From assembly GCF_024172125.1 (NCBI RefSeq), contig NZ_JAMZEA010000009.1:310001-374000 (forward strand): 64,000 nt of DNA. The letters are read 5' to 3'. Source of the stretch: Actinomadura rupiterrae (GTDB lineage: Bacteria; Actinomycetota; Actinomycetes; Streptosporangiales; Streptosporangiaceae). Below, one piece after another: positions 53,607-62,032 of this stretch. The stretch's first letter is position 1. Every line of letters begins with the position of its first letter. The translations under genes and the position numbers were made by a program. Under the pieces are notes generated by a model. That model searched no databases. It had not been told where the DNA came from and saw only the letters and a list, made by a program, of their open reading frames with translations.

Positions 53607-54715
53607 CCGCGCCCGAGGTCGCGCCGCCGTGGGCGCTGCTGGCCGAGCTGACCCACCGCTGCCCGCTGCACTGCGCGTACTGCTCCAACCCCGTCGAGCT
53701 GGTGAAACGGGACGCCGAGCTGAGCACCGAGGATTGGGCGCGGGTCATGCGCGAGGCGGCCGCGCTCGGCGTCGTCTCGACGCACCTGTCCGGCGGGGAG
53801 CCGCTGCGCCGCGCCGACCTGGAGCAGATCGTCGCCGCGACGGCGGGCGCTGGCATCCACTCGCAGATGGTGACCAGCGGCGTCGGGCTGGACGAGCGGC
53901 GGCTCGGCCGGCTGGTCGACGCGGGGCTCAACTGCGTCCAGCTTTCCGTCCAGCACGCCGACCTGCGGGCGAACGACGAGATCGCCGGGGCGCGGGTGTT
54001 CGCGGCCAAGGAACGCGCCGCCGCGCTCGTCCGGAAGACGGGGATCGTGCTCGGCCTGAACGTCGTCCTGCACCGGCAGAACCTGGACGCGATCGACGAC
54101 ATCATCGCGCTGGGCATCGCGTGGGGCTGCTCGCGGATCGAGCTGGCCAACGCCCAGTACCAGGGCTGGGCGCTGCTCAACCGCGCGGCGCTGCTGCCCT
54201 CCCGGGAGCAGCTCGCGCGCGCCGAGGATGCCGTCGGACGCTGGAGGGAGCGGCTCGCCGGGAGCGTCGAGCTGATCTGGGTGCTGCCGGACTACTTCAC
54301 CGGCGTCCCGAAGCCGTGCATGGGCGGCTGGGGCGCGCTGTCGCTGACCGTCGCGCCGGACGGGACCGTCCTGCCGTGCCCGGGCGCGTACGTCATCACC
54401 GAGCTGGACTTCCCGAACGTCCGGAACGCTTCGCTCGCCGAGATCTGGCGCCGTTCGCCCGCCTTCGCCGCCTACCGCGGCGACGCGTGGATGCCCGACC
54501 CGTGCCGGTCCTGCCCGCGCCGCGCGGAGGACTTCGGCGGCTGCCGCTGTCAGGCCCGCGCGCTCACCGGCGACGCCGCCCGCACCGACCCGGCCTGCAC
54601 GCTGTCGCCCGACCACCACCTGATCGAGGCCCGGACGGCGCCCTCCAGCGGCGGTCCAGGGCGCGAGCCAGCGGCCAGCCCGGCTCCAGTGGTGCCGCGC
54701 ATCCTGCGTTCGTAA
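53603..54715 (+). CDS. pqqE: PqqE, radical SAM PqqA peptide cyclase
   Basis: The 370-residue enzyme has the radical-SAM cluster motif CPLHCAYC (C-x3-C-x2-C) near residue 17, SGGEPLRR for SAM binding, and a C-terminal SPASM region. The SPASM part has CMGGWG, then LPCPGAY and a CRSCPRRAEDFGGCRC cluster that would hold the auxiliary iron-sulfur centres. It forms the Glu-Tyr carbon-carbon bond in PqqA. Its ATG overlaps the pqqD stop. The C-terminal tail beyond the last Cys is Pro/Ala-rich and somewhat longer than usual. No pqqB (hydroxylase) or pqqF/G protease is found next to it in the window. Confidence 0.94.
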   Translation: MTAPEVAPPWALLAELTHRCPLHCAYCSNPVELVKRDAELSTEDWARVMREAAALGVVSTHLSGGEPLRRADLEQIVAATAGAGIHSQMVTSGVGLDERRLGRLVDAGLNCVQLSVQHADLRANDEIAGARVFAAKERAAALVRKTGIVLGLNVVLHRQNLDAIDDIIALGIAWGCSRIELANAQYQGWALLNRAALLPSREQLARAEDAVGRWRERLAGSVELIWVLPDYFTGVPKPCMGGWGALSLTVAPDGTVLPCPGAYVITELDFPNVRNASLAEIWRRSPAFAAYRGDAWMPDPCRSCPRRAEDFGGCRCQARALTGDAARTDPACTLSPDHHLIEARTAPSSGGPGREPAASPAPVVPRILRS

Positions 54716-54762
54716 CCCGCCCCGGGACGTCCGGGGCCGAGGACGATCCGTGGAGGCCCCGG

Positions 54763-55212
54763 ATGACCGGCATGTTGGGCACGGTGGAACTGGTCGGCAG
54801 CGGACTGGTCGCGGGCGTGCTGTTCGCGGTGGCGCTCAGCATGGTGCCCGCCCTGATGGCGATGCCGCCCGACCGCTACATCTACGCGCACAAGCTGCTC
54901 GGACGGAACTGGGACCCGACGATGCCGGCCATCGTGCTCAGCTCCGTCCTGCTCGACGTCGTCCTGGTGTTCGTCGCGGACGGCGCCGGACGCTGGCTGT
55001 TCCTCGCGTCCGCCGCGCTGCTCTTCGGCGTCTCGGTGGTGTCGCACCTGTGCAACGTCCCCATCAACAAGCAGATGCGCGAGCTGACCCCCGGCGCGCT
55101 GCCCGCCGACTGGCAGGACCCGCGCCCGACCTGGCGGTCCTGGCACCTGCTGCGCACGGGCCTCGCCATCGCCGCGCTGGCCGTGAACGCCGCCGCCGTC
55201 GCGCTCGCCTGA
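54763..55212 (+). CDS. DUF1772 / anthrone-oxygenase-like membrane protein
   Basis: This 149-residue protein has four hydrophobic segments (VELVGSGLVAGVLFAVALSM; IVLSSVLLDVVLVFVA; WLFLASAALLFGVSVV; LAIAALAVNAAAVAL). The conserved family block N-V-P-I-N-K plus W-x-x-W-H-x-x-R-T is present (NVPINKQMREL, WRSWHLLRTGLA). The DUF1772/anthrone oxygenase family oxidises anthrones to anthraquinones in fungal and bacterial aromatic polyketide pathways. GGAGG lies six bases before the ATG. Its place next to the P450 and SchA/CurD genes fits tailoring of an aromatic polyketide rather than of a simple polyene. Confidence 0.82.
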   Translation: MTGMLGTVELVGSGLVAGVLFAVALSMVPALMAMPPDRYIYAHKLLGRNWDPTMPAIVLSSVLLDVVLVFVADGAGRWLFLASAALLFGVSVVSHLCNVPINKQMRELTPGALPADWQDPRPTWRSWHLLRTGLAIAALAVNAAAVALA

Positions 55213-55253
55213 CCCGCTCCGCGCCTGACCAGCCCGAGAAAGGAGACGGATCG

Positions 55254-56468
55254 ATGACCGAGACCCCGACGTCCGATCCGGAGATCGACTTCAACCCGTT
55301 CGACCCGGCCTACCGCGCCGACCCGTACCCGTACTACCGGCGGCTGCGCGAGAACGCGCCCGTGTTCCGCACGCCGCTCGGCCACTGGCTGCTGAGCCGG
55401 CACGCCGACTGCGCGGCCGTGCTGCGCGACCCGCGCTTCGGGCACGGCTCGCCGCAGCTGCTCGACGGCAACACCTTCCGCCGCCCGGTGAACGGCCGCG
55501 CCCGGCCGTTCATCCTGCTGGACCCGCCCGAGCACACCCGGCTGCGGTCGCTGGTGAACAAGGCGTTCACGCCGCGCACCGTGGCGCGCCTGGCCGGGCG
55601 CGTCCGGGAGCTGTGCGACGGCATGCTGGACGACCTCGTCGGCGCGGGCGAGGTCGACTTCATCGACCGGTTCGCCTACCGGCTGCCGGTGACGGTGATC
55701 AGCGAGATGCTGGGCGTCCCCGAGGCCGACCGGGACGCGGTCCGGGACCTGTCCAGCCTGGTCGCGCGGGGCGTGGACCCCGACTTCCAGCACTCCCCCG
55801 AGGCGATCGCCGAGCGGGACGCCGCGTTCGCGCGGTTCGACGAGTACTTCGGCGGGCTGCTCGCCGAGCGCCGCCGCGCGCCCGGCGACGACCTGCTGAG
55901 CGCGCTGGCGGCCGTCCAGGAGCAGGGCGAGCGGCTCACCGAGCCGGAGCTGCTGACCACCTGCATCCTGCTCTACGTCGCCGGGCACGAGACCACGATG
56001 GACCTGCTCGGCAACGGCCTGCTCGCGCTGCTGCGCAACCCCGGCGAGCTGCGCCGGCTCGCCGCCGACCCCGGCATCTCCGGCACCGCCGTTGAAGAGC
56101 TGCTGCGCTTCGACCCGCCCACGCAGATGTCCCGCCGGACGGCCCTGGAGGACGCCGAGGTCGGCGGCCAGGCGGTCGCCAAGGGCGAGCAGGTCGTCAT
56201 CCTGCGCGGCGCGGCCAACCGCGACCCGGACGCCTTCCCCGAGCCCGACCGGCTCGACCTCACCCGCGGCAGCACCAAGCACCTGGCCTTCGACGGCGGC
56301 ATCCACTTCTGCCTCGGCGCCCCCCTCGCCCGGCTGGAGGGCTCGATCGCGTTCGCCGCGCTGGCCCGGCGCGCGCCGAACTCCGAACTGGCCACGGGCG
56401 ACCTCCGCTACCGCGACAACCTCATCATCCGCGGCCTGGCCGAACTCCCCGTCCGGCTCAACCCCTGA
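55254..56468 (+). CDS. Cytochrome P450 (class I, bacterial)
   Basis: The 404-residue enzyme has every P450 hallmark: the I-helix AGHETT oxygen-activation motif, the K-helix E-x-x-R in EELLR, and the heme loop FDGGIHFCLGAPLAR with the Cys ligand. AAGGAG precedes the ATG. It most resembles CYP105/107-type secondary-metabolism hydroxylases by its motifs, but the substrate and exact reaction cannot be told from sequence. No ferredoxin gene is adjacent, so electrons probably come from shared partners. It is co-oriented with, and close to, the DUF1772 and SchA/CurD genes. Confidence 0.95.
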   Translation: MTETPTSDPEIDFNPFDPAYRADPYPYYRRLRENAPVFRTPLGHWLLSRHADCAAVLRDPRFGHGSPQLLDGNTFRRPVNGRARPFILLDPPEHTRLRSLVNKAFTPRTVARLAGRVRELCDGMLDDLVGAGEVDFIDRFAYRLPVTVISEMLGVPEADRDAVRDLSSLVARGVDPDFQHSPEAIAERDAAFARFDEYFGGLLAERRRAPGDDLLSALAAVQEQGERLTEPELLTTCILLYVAGHETTMDLLGNGLLALLRNPGELRRLAADPGISGTAVEELLRFDPPTQMSRRTALEDAEVGGQAVAKGEQVVILRGAANRDPDAFPEPDRLDLTRGSTKHLAFDGGIHFCLGAPLARLEGSIAFAALARRAPNSELATGDLRYRDNLIIRGLAELPVRLNP

Positions 56469-56499
56469 CCGTCAAGCCCTGACTCCTGAAGGAGCGCAC

Positions 56500-56874
56500 A
56501 TGCCGTTCGCGGCCATCACCTACGACATCAAACCCGGACACGAGGACGACATCGCCGCGGTCTTCTCCGACTTCAAGCGGGTGAAGAACCCGGCCGTGAA
56601 GGACGCCGAGGGGCGCGAGGTCGGCCGCGTCGTCGGCACCGCCCTGTTCATCTCGGACGACACGATGGTGCGGTTCATCGAGTACGAGGGGCCGCTGGAG
56701 GACGTCGCGCGCTTCATGGCGGCCCAGCCGGGCGTCCAGGAGGTCGAGCGGCGGCTCAAGCCGTACCTGGCGAGCCCCCGCGACACCGCGACCGCGGACG
56801 GTTTCGTCGCGACGTTCCAGAAGAGCACCATGCGCTGCATCTCCCAGCTCTTCCCACCGCGCACCGCGTCCTGA
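56500..56874 (+). CDS. SchA/CurD-family protein
   Basis: The 124-residue product begins MPFAAITYDIKPGHEDDIAA, the family opening. It continues with a two-unit ferredoxin-like pattern (VVGTALFISDDTMVRFIEYE; FMAAQPGVQEVERRLKPYL) and an FVATFQKSTMRCISQL end. SchA/CurD-like domains occur in spore-pigment and other type II PKS clusters, alone or fused to hydroxylases or cyclases, and are thought to aid cyclisation or oxidation of poly-beta-ketone chains. AAGGAG precedes the ATG. It is the last gene of the + strand group, closed by a strong terminator, and is a main clue that an aromatic PKS belongs to this locus. Confidence 0.88.
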   Translation: MPFAAITYDIKPGHEDDIAAVFSDFKRVKNPAVKDAEGREVGRVVGTALFISDDTMVRFIEYEGPLEDVARFMAAQPGVQEVERRLKPYLASPRDTATADGFVATFQKSTMRCISQLFPPRTAS

Positions 56875-56899
56875 CCAGCCTCCCCGTAGACCGAGCAGA

Positions 56900-56932
56900 A
56901 CGGGCCGTCCTCCCTCCGGGAGGACGGCCCGT
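56900..56932. terminator. Bidirectional terminator, 15-bp stem
   Basis: Perfect 15-bp stem (ACGGGCCGTCCTCCC with its complement) and a 3-base TCC loop, between the convergent SchA/CurD and SARP genes. This is the most stable terminator in the window and separates the PKS-PQQ-tailoring strand from the regulator. Confidence 0.85.
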
Positions 56933-56958
56933 CCTGTGTGCGGGACGGTTCGGCGGGC

Positions 56959-59298
56959 CTAGCCAGCAACTTCCTCGGCGTCGGTGGGCAGGCCCTCGGG
57001 AGCCGGGCAGCCCGGCTGCCCCGCCGAGTACGGCAGGTCGGAGAACGCCGGCTCCGCGAACAGGCCGCCGGGCAGCGGCCCGAGCTGCACCCGCGGCGCG
57101 TACTGGTGGCGGGGCGCCGGGGCGTCCTCGATGATCTGCTCAAGCCGCTCCCTGGCGTAGACCCGGCACAGCTCCGGCAGGGCGTAGTGCAGCGGCTCGC
57201 CCTGCCCGCGCCGCTCGGCGCGCAGCAGGTGGTGCTCCACCAGCCGGCCGAGCACCGCCTCCGCCGACGCCCGGTCGCAGCCCAGCAGGCTCGCCGCGCG
57301 CGCCGCGGTGAAGGGCACCGCGGGCAGCAGCGCCAGCAGGTGGAACACCGACCGCTCCCGCTCGCCCGCGCGCTCGTAGCTGGCCGCGAAGGCCGCGCGC
57401 GGGTCCAGGTCGCCGATCCGGAGCGCGTTGAACCGGTCGCGCGGGCCCTCCAGCTCGTCCGCGAAACGTTCCAACGGGGAGGCGGACGCGGCCACCAGCC
57501 GCATCCCCGCCGCCCGCAGCGCGAGCGGCAGCGCGCCGCACATCTCCACGATGCGCTGCGCGGCGGCGCTCTCCACCTCGACCCGCCAGCGGCCGATGAT
57601 CTCAGCGAGCAGGTCCAGCCCCTCGCGCCGGTCGAGCACGTCCAGCGCGACCGTGGTGGAGGCGGGCAGCCCGTACGAGCGGCCGGTGACGAGCACCGCG
57701 CAGCCCGGCGTGCCGGGCACCAGCCGGGTGATCTGCGCGGCCGACTCCGCGTCGTCCAGCACCATCAGCACCCGGCGGCCGGCCGCCCAGCTGCGGAACT
57801 GCTTGGCCCGCTCCTCGGTGGTCGGCGCGATCTCCGCGGCGGACAGCCCCGCCGCGCGCAGCGTCTGCCGCAGCACCTCGCCGGTGCCCTCGTCGTCGTC
57901 CCCCACCGAGCCGAGGCCGACGAAGAACTGGCCGTCGGGGAAGGCGTGCGCGACCCGGTGCGCCAGGTGCACCGCCAGCGCCGTCTTGCCGATCCCGGCC
58001 ATCCCGACGATGGACGCGACCCGCACCGAGCAGGCCGTCTCGCCGTCGCCGAGCAGGTGGCCGGCGAGCCGCTCGATGACGTCCTCGCGGCCGGTGAAGT
58101 CGGCGATGTCCGGAGGGAGCTGGGCGGGCAGCAGCGCACCGGACGGTCCGGGCGTCCGCTCGCGCGCGGTGTCGGGCCGTCCGTCACCGTGCCGGGCGGC
58201 TTCGGCGGAAGCCGCCGCGGCGGGCCTCAGCGGCGCGGACGGCTCGTGGTGGGCTACCGGGGCCGACTGGCGTACCGGCGCGCCGTCCTGGTGGCCCGAT
58301 GCCTGCTGGTGGGCGGAAGGCCGTCCGATCGCCGGTCCTTCGTCCGCGGAGCCGTCGGCGCCGCTCCAGGTCGCGACGCGGCCGCCGGTGCGGCCTCCGC
58401 CGCGAGGCGCGCCCTGCGCATCGTCATGGGTCGTGCTCTGGGAGACGTTGTGGCCTGGGTTCTGGGAGGCGGGGCGGGTCGTGTCGGGAGCGATGCTCTG
58501 GGACGCGTTGTGGGACATCGCCAGCACGACGGTCCGGCGGGCGGGGGGCTCGGGGGCGTAGTCGGACGACAGCAGCGACTGGTGCAGCCGGGAGAGCGAC
58601 GCGGACGGTTCGAGGCCCAGCTCGGCCACGAGGGTGCTGCGCAGCCGCTGGTAGACGTCCAGGGCCTCGTAGCGGCGCCCGGCGCCCTGGAGGGCGAGCA
58701 TCAGCTTGGCGTGGAACGCCTCGTGCAGCGGGTGCGTGGAGATCAGCGTCTTCAGCTCGCTGACCAGCTCCTGGTGGCGGCCCAGGCCGAGGTCGGCGTC
58801 GATGCGCAGCTCCAGCGCCCGCAGCCGGCGCTCCTCCAGCCGGGTCACCTCGGCCGACAGGATCGGCCCGGAGTCCACGTCGGCGAGGGCGGGCCCGCGC
58901 CACAGCGCCAGGCCCTCCCCGAGCGCGCCGGTCGCGCGCTCCAGGTCGCCCGCGTCGAAGGCCCCCTGGCCGTCGGCGAGCAGCCGCTCGAAGCGGCAGT
59001 GGTCGAGGTCGTCCGCCGGCACCGACAGGACGTACCCGTACACCTTGGTGCGCAGGCTCTCGCCGCTGCGGCCGCGCATCAGGACCTTGCGCAGTTTGTA
59101 GATGTAGGTCTGGAGGGTCGCGAGCGCACTCGGCGGGGGGTCTTCTCCCCACAGTTCGTCGATGAGGGTGCGGCTCTGCACGATGTGGCCGTGCTGGAGC
59201 AGCAGGAGTGCCAGCACCTCCCGGACCTTGGGCGCGGACGGCGTCATGTCCCCCGATTCGCCGGACACCTCCAGCGGCCCCAAGACCTGGAATTTCAT
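56959..59298 (-). CDS. SARP/AfsR-type transcriptional regulator with NB-ARC ATPase domain
   Basis: The protein opens MKFQVLGPLEV and has an OmpR-like winged helix (to about residue 90; VREVLALLLLQHGHIVQSRT). A BTAD domain follows (about 100-245, ending YQRLRSTLVAELGLEPSASL), then a long low-complexity linker rich in Ser, Gln, Asn and His (250-385). An NB-ARC domain comes next, with Walker A GMAGIGKTALA (about 430) and VLMVLDDAES as Walker B. It ends after the arm/winged-helix part, without the TPR region of full-length AfsR. I prefer the ATG at 59298 (779 residues; GGATGG eight bases upstream) over the one at 59310. As a cluster-linked SARP it probably activates the PKS and tailoring operons by binding direct repeats near their promoters. 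Confidence 0.93.
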   Translation of the reverse strand: MKFQVLGPLEVSGESGDMTPSAPKVREVLALLLLQHGHIVQSRTLIDELWGEDPPPSALATLQTYIYKLRKVLMRGRSGESLRTKVYGYVLSVPADDLDHCRFERLLADGQGAFDAGDLERATGALGEGLALWRGPALADVDSGPILSAEVTRLEERRLRALELRIDADLGLGRHQELVSELKTLISTHPLHEAFHAKLMLALQGAGRRYEALDVYQRLRSTLVAELGLEPSASLSRLHQSLLSSDYAPEPPARRTVVLAMSHNASQSIAPDTTRPASQNPGHNVSQSTTHDDAQGAPRGGGRTGGRVATWSGADGSADEGPAIGRPSAHQQASGHQDGAPVRQSAPVAHHEPSAPLRPAAAASAEAARHGDGRPDTARERTPGPSGALLPAQLPPDIADFTGREDVIERLAGHLLGDGETACSVRVASIVGMAGIGKTALAVHLAHRVAHAFPDGQFFVGLGSVGDDDEGTGEVLRQTLRAAGLSAAEIAPTTEERAKQFRSWAAGRRVLMVLDDAESAAQITRLVPGTPGCAVLVTGRSYGLPASTTVALDVLDRREGLDLLAEIIGRWRVEVESAAAQRIVEMCGALPLALRAAGMRLVAASASPLERFADELEGPRDRFNALRIGDLDPRAAFAASYERAGERERSVFHLLALLPAVPFTAARAASLLGCDRASAEAVLGRLVEHHLLRAERRGQGEPLHYALPELCRVYARERLEQIIEDAPAPRHQYAPRVQLGPLPGGLFAEPAFSDLPYSAGQPGCPAPEGLPTDAEEVAG

Positions 59299-59310
59299 AT
59301 CAGTCACCAT

Positions 59311-60000
59311 CCAATAGCGGAATTAACTGGGAGCCTTCAGCTTGGGACTTATTTTCCTGAGATCCCGCGAGATGACCCTGAGTTACTCTGCAACAACCGA
59401 ACGTGCGTGACTCCTTCTTTTAATCGGCCGCCTCCCCAACGGCCATTCATGCACATTAGACAATAGAAAGATCCGTGACATGCTGACCACATGCGGCCAG
59501 CCGGAAAGCCTGCCCCGGAAGGCGCTCGTGTATAGGCTGGCTACACATGCTCCGAGAGGCCGCTGACCTCTTCGAGCCGCCTCGAAAGAGACCCGGATCA
59601 CTAAGCGTGACACCGGCTCCGGCCGCGCCGGCGGGCCGCCCGCCCCGGTGCGGCGCGGCCGGTGCCGTACCGCCATATTTACTTGGATTCAAATTTCTCT
59701 GGCAGGCCGTCCGGCTAACTGTCATGCACGCTGCGTAACCGCCTATACGTTTGTTCATGAGAAAAACGTGAGAGCGGGATCCGCGCGTTCTGCCAGGCCG
59801 TGCCGCGGCCGGTTCCACGGAACGTACTACGGCTGTCACCGGGGAAAACAATTCCGTCCAGCGGGGCTCGACGGCGCGTCCAGCGGGCCGGGGAACGATG
59901 GCCCCGGGCCGCTCCGGCGCGGTCCGCCGCGCGGCCTCCGGGAGCCACCCCGGAACGGCCCCGGAACGAACCCGACATCCCCGCAGCGAGGTGGGACCTG
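59311..60000. promoter_or_regulatory. AT-richer divergent control region, SARP gene / FAD monooxygenase
   Basis: About 690 bp without a convincing gene, noticeably richer in A and T than the rest of the window near the SARP start and around 59690-59770. It should hold the promoters for the SARP gene and the rightward monooxygenase. Visible elements are GTGTA-N9-TACAC (about 59528-59546), TTCGAG-CCGC-CTCGAA (59571-59586), and a 12-bp-stem hairpin at 59619-59662. A 63-codon open frame from 59547 has neither Shine-Dalgarno nor recognisable product and is not called. Confidence 0.55.
59619..59662. terminator. Strong hairpin in the divergent control region
   Basis: CCGGCCGCGCCG and its complement form a 12-bp stem with a 20-base G/C loop. 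With no gene ending nearby, it may be a structured mRNA leader, a barrier between promoters, or a leftover terminator from a lost gene. Confidence 0.45.
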
Positions 60001-61641
60001 GTGGACGAACACACCCCCGTGCTGATCGTCGGCGGCGGCCTCTGCGGGCTGTCCGCCGCGACCTTCCTGGCCTGGCACGGCGTGCCGGCGACCGTCGTGG
60101 AGCGGCGGTCCGGCACGCTGCTGCACCCGCGCGCCCGGGCGGTCAACCCGCGCGCCATGGAGACCCTGCGCGGCGTGGGCCTCGCGCCCGCCGTCCTGGC
60201 CGGCCGGTCCCGCGTCTACGACGAGCGGTCGCAGCGCATCAAGGCCGCCACCCTCGCCGGGCCGGAGCTGCGCCCCACGAGCATGGCCGCGCCGCGCTCG
60301 GCGGACGGCTCGATCGGCGTCTCGCCCTGCCCCTGGGCGCCGATCGACCAGGACCGGCTGGAGGTGCTGCTCCGGGCGCACGCCGCCGAGCTGGGCGCGG
60401 ACGTCCGGTTCGGCACCGCGCTCCGCTCGGTCGAGCCCGCCGGGCCGGACTGGGACGGCGGCGTGCTCGCCAAGATCGAGGACGCCCGCGGGGTGCGCAC
60501 CGTGCACGCCGGGCACGTCGTCGCCGCCGACGGCTACCGCAGCCCGCTGCGCCGCCGGCTCGGCATCGGCCACACCGGGCCCGGCGCGCTCGGCGGCTCG
60601 GCCAACTTCACCTTCACCGCCGACCTCGCCCCCGCGCTGCGCGGCCGCCACCTCGGCGTCGGGCACTTCGACCGGCCGCGTCCGGGCACCGTGCTGCTGC
60701 CGCACGACGGGTCGGACCGCTGGGTGCTCGGCATCCCGTTCGACCCGTCCGCCGGGGAGTCGCTCGCCGACTTCACGCCGGAGCGGTGCGCCGACATGGT
60801 CCGCGAGGCCGTCGGGATGCCGGACCTCGACGTCACGATCGTCCCGCAGCTTGAGGACGGAACGACCGTCCTCGCCTACGAGGTCGAGGCGAAGGTCGCC
60901 GACCGGTTCCGGCACGGTCCGTTCTCCTTCGTCGGCGACGCCGCCCACGTCGTCCCGCCGACCGGCGCGTTCGGCGCGAGCACCGGCATCCAGGACGCGC
61001 ACAACCTCGCCTGGAAGCTCGCCGCCGTCCTGCGCGGGCACGCCGGACCCGGCCTGCTCGACAGCTACGAGGACGAGCGCCGCCGGGTCGCGCTGTTCAC
61101 GATGGAGCAGGCGCTGCTGCAGAGCCGGGAGCGCACCGGCCGCTCGGTCCCGCTCGACCCCGCGTTGAAGCCCGTGGACACCGATCTGGTCGTGTTCGGC
61201 GTGACGTACCGGTCGAGCGCGGTCGTCCTGGAGGACGATCTTCCGGCCGAGGTGATGGCGCTGCCTCCGGCGCAGCTCGACGGGAAGCCCGGGACGCGCG
61301 CCCCGCACGTGTGGGTCCGGCAGTCGGGCGCGGAGGTGTCGGTGCTCGACCTGTTCCAGCGGCGTCCCGTCCTGCTGGCGGCCTCGTCCGGCGAGCCGTG
61401 GGCGCGCGCGGCGCGGGAAGCGGCGGACGAGGTCGGCACGGAGGTCGACACGTTCGTTGTCGGACGCGATGTGACCGAACCCGCCGGGCGTTTCGCCTCC
61501 GCGTACGGCCTTGGGCCGGAAGGGGCCGTCCTGGTCCGTCCGGACGGGTTCGTGGCCTGGCGCTCCCCCGGTGCCCCGCCCGAGCCGGCGGGACACCGGG
61601 ACGTCCTCACGCGGACGCTGCGCCGGGTCCTGTCCCTCTGA
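60001..61641 (+). CDS. FAD-dependent aromatic hydroxylase (PheA/TfdB family), first copy
   Basis: The 546-residue flavoprotein has the dinucleotide fold VGGGLCGLSAATFLAWHG at its N-terminus (GxGxxG), the DG motif AADGYRS, and the FAD-ribityl GD motif FVGDAAHVVPPTGAFGAS followed by GIQDAHNLAWKL. A thioredoxin-like C-terminal domain is also present. These mark the class A hydroxylases that oxygenate aromatic polyketides (aklavinone, angucycline and similar enzymes). The GTG start is six bases after GAGGTGG; the frame is open upstream but without a good start. It converges with the ABM gene, with 35 bp of 3' overlap. Substrate is unknown. Confidence 0.92.
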   Translation: MDEHTPVLIVGGGLCGLSAATFLAWHGVPATVVERRSGTLLHPRARAVNPRAMETLRGVGLAPAVLAGRSRVYDERSQRIKAATLAGPELRPTSMAAPRSADGSIGVSPCPWAPIDQDRLEVLLRAHAAELGADVRFGTALRSVEPAGPDWDGGVLAKIEDARGVRTVHAGHVVAADGYRSPLRRRLGIGHTGPGALGGSANFTFTADLAPALRGRHLGVGHFDRPRPGTVLLPHDGSDRWVLGIPFDPSAGESLADFTPERCADMVREAVGMPDLDVTIVPQLEDGTTVLAYEVEAKVADRFRHGPFSFVGDAAHVVPPTGAFGASTGIQDAHNLAWKLAAVLRGHAGPGLLDSYEDERRRVALFTMEQALLQSRERTGRSVPLDPALKPVDTDLVVFGVTYRSSAVVLEDDLPAEVMALPPAQLDGKPGTRAPHVWVRQSGAEVSVLDLFQRRPVLLAASSGEPWARAAREAADEVGTEVDTFVVGRDVTEPAGRFASAYGLGPEGAVLVRPDGFVAWRSPGAPPEPAGHRDVLTRTLRRVLSL

Positions 61642-62032
61642 TCCCGAAACGTTGCCGCGTCACCGCCCCGGCCGGAAGGACTCCGGCCGGGGTTTCGGCC
61701 GGGGTTTCGGCCGGAGGCGTGAAGCTGCGGGCCTCGGCGACGGCGAACAGCTCGTGGTGCCCGCCGGGACGGTCGCGGTCCTGGTAGCGGCGCAGCGGCG
61801 AGGGGTGGCCGCGCCGCCGGTGCTCGCGCTCCCAGTGCTCGTAGGACGGCCGGTCGGCCCACTCCATCAGCAGCGTCAGCCGCCCGGCATCGGTCACCGA
61901 CCGCAGCAGCCGGTCGGCGAGCAGCCCCGGCGTCCCGTCGAGCTGGGCGCGCGCCTCCCGGTAGGCGGCGAGCACCCCGCCGCGCTCGTCCTCGGGCTCG
62001 CGCAGGTGCACGAGCACGTGGACGCCGCTCAC
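61607..62032 (-). CDS. Antibiotic-biosynthesis monooxygenase (ABM)-fold protein
   Basis: The 141-residue protein has the dimeric alpha+beta-barrel pattern of ABM proteins: VHVLVHLREPEDERGGVLAA, then GTPGLLADRLLRSV, LTLLMEWADRPSYEHWERE and a HHELFAVAEA strand. Small ABM-fold enzymes act as cofactor-free oxygenases or cyclases on quinone/anthrone-type polyketides, such as ActVA-Orf6. The GTG start overlaps the TGA of the upstream FAD monooxygenase (GTGA), so the two are translationally coupled and probably act in sequence. A 12-bp tandem repeat near the 3' end encodes a P-A-E-T-P-A-E-T-P-A tail. Confidence 0.85.
   Translation of the reverse strand: MSGVHVLVHLREPEDERGGVLAAYREARAQLDGTPGLLADRLLRSVTDAGRLTLLMEWADRPSYEHWEREHRRRGHPSPLRRYQDRDRPGGHHELFAVAEARSFTPPAETPAETPAGVLPAGAVTRQRFGIRGTGPGAASA
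61685..61714. repeat. 12-bp tandem repeat within the ABM gene tail
   Basis: GGCCGGGGTTTC occurs two and a half times in direct tandem. Because the unit is a multiple of three, it only lengthens a flexible Pro-Ala-Glu-Thr tail of the ABM protein. It probably arose by slippage. Confidence 0.8.

Noticed and set aside
59547..59738. 63-codon open frame in the SARP/monooxygenase gap
   Set aside because: No Shine-Dalgarno, no recognisable product, and the frame crosses the strong hairpin; treated as non-coding.
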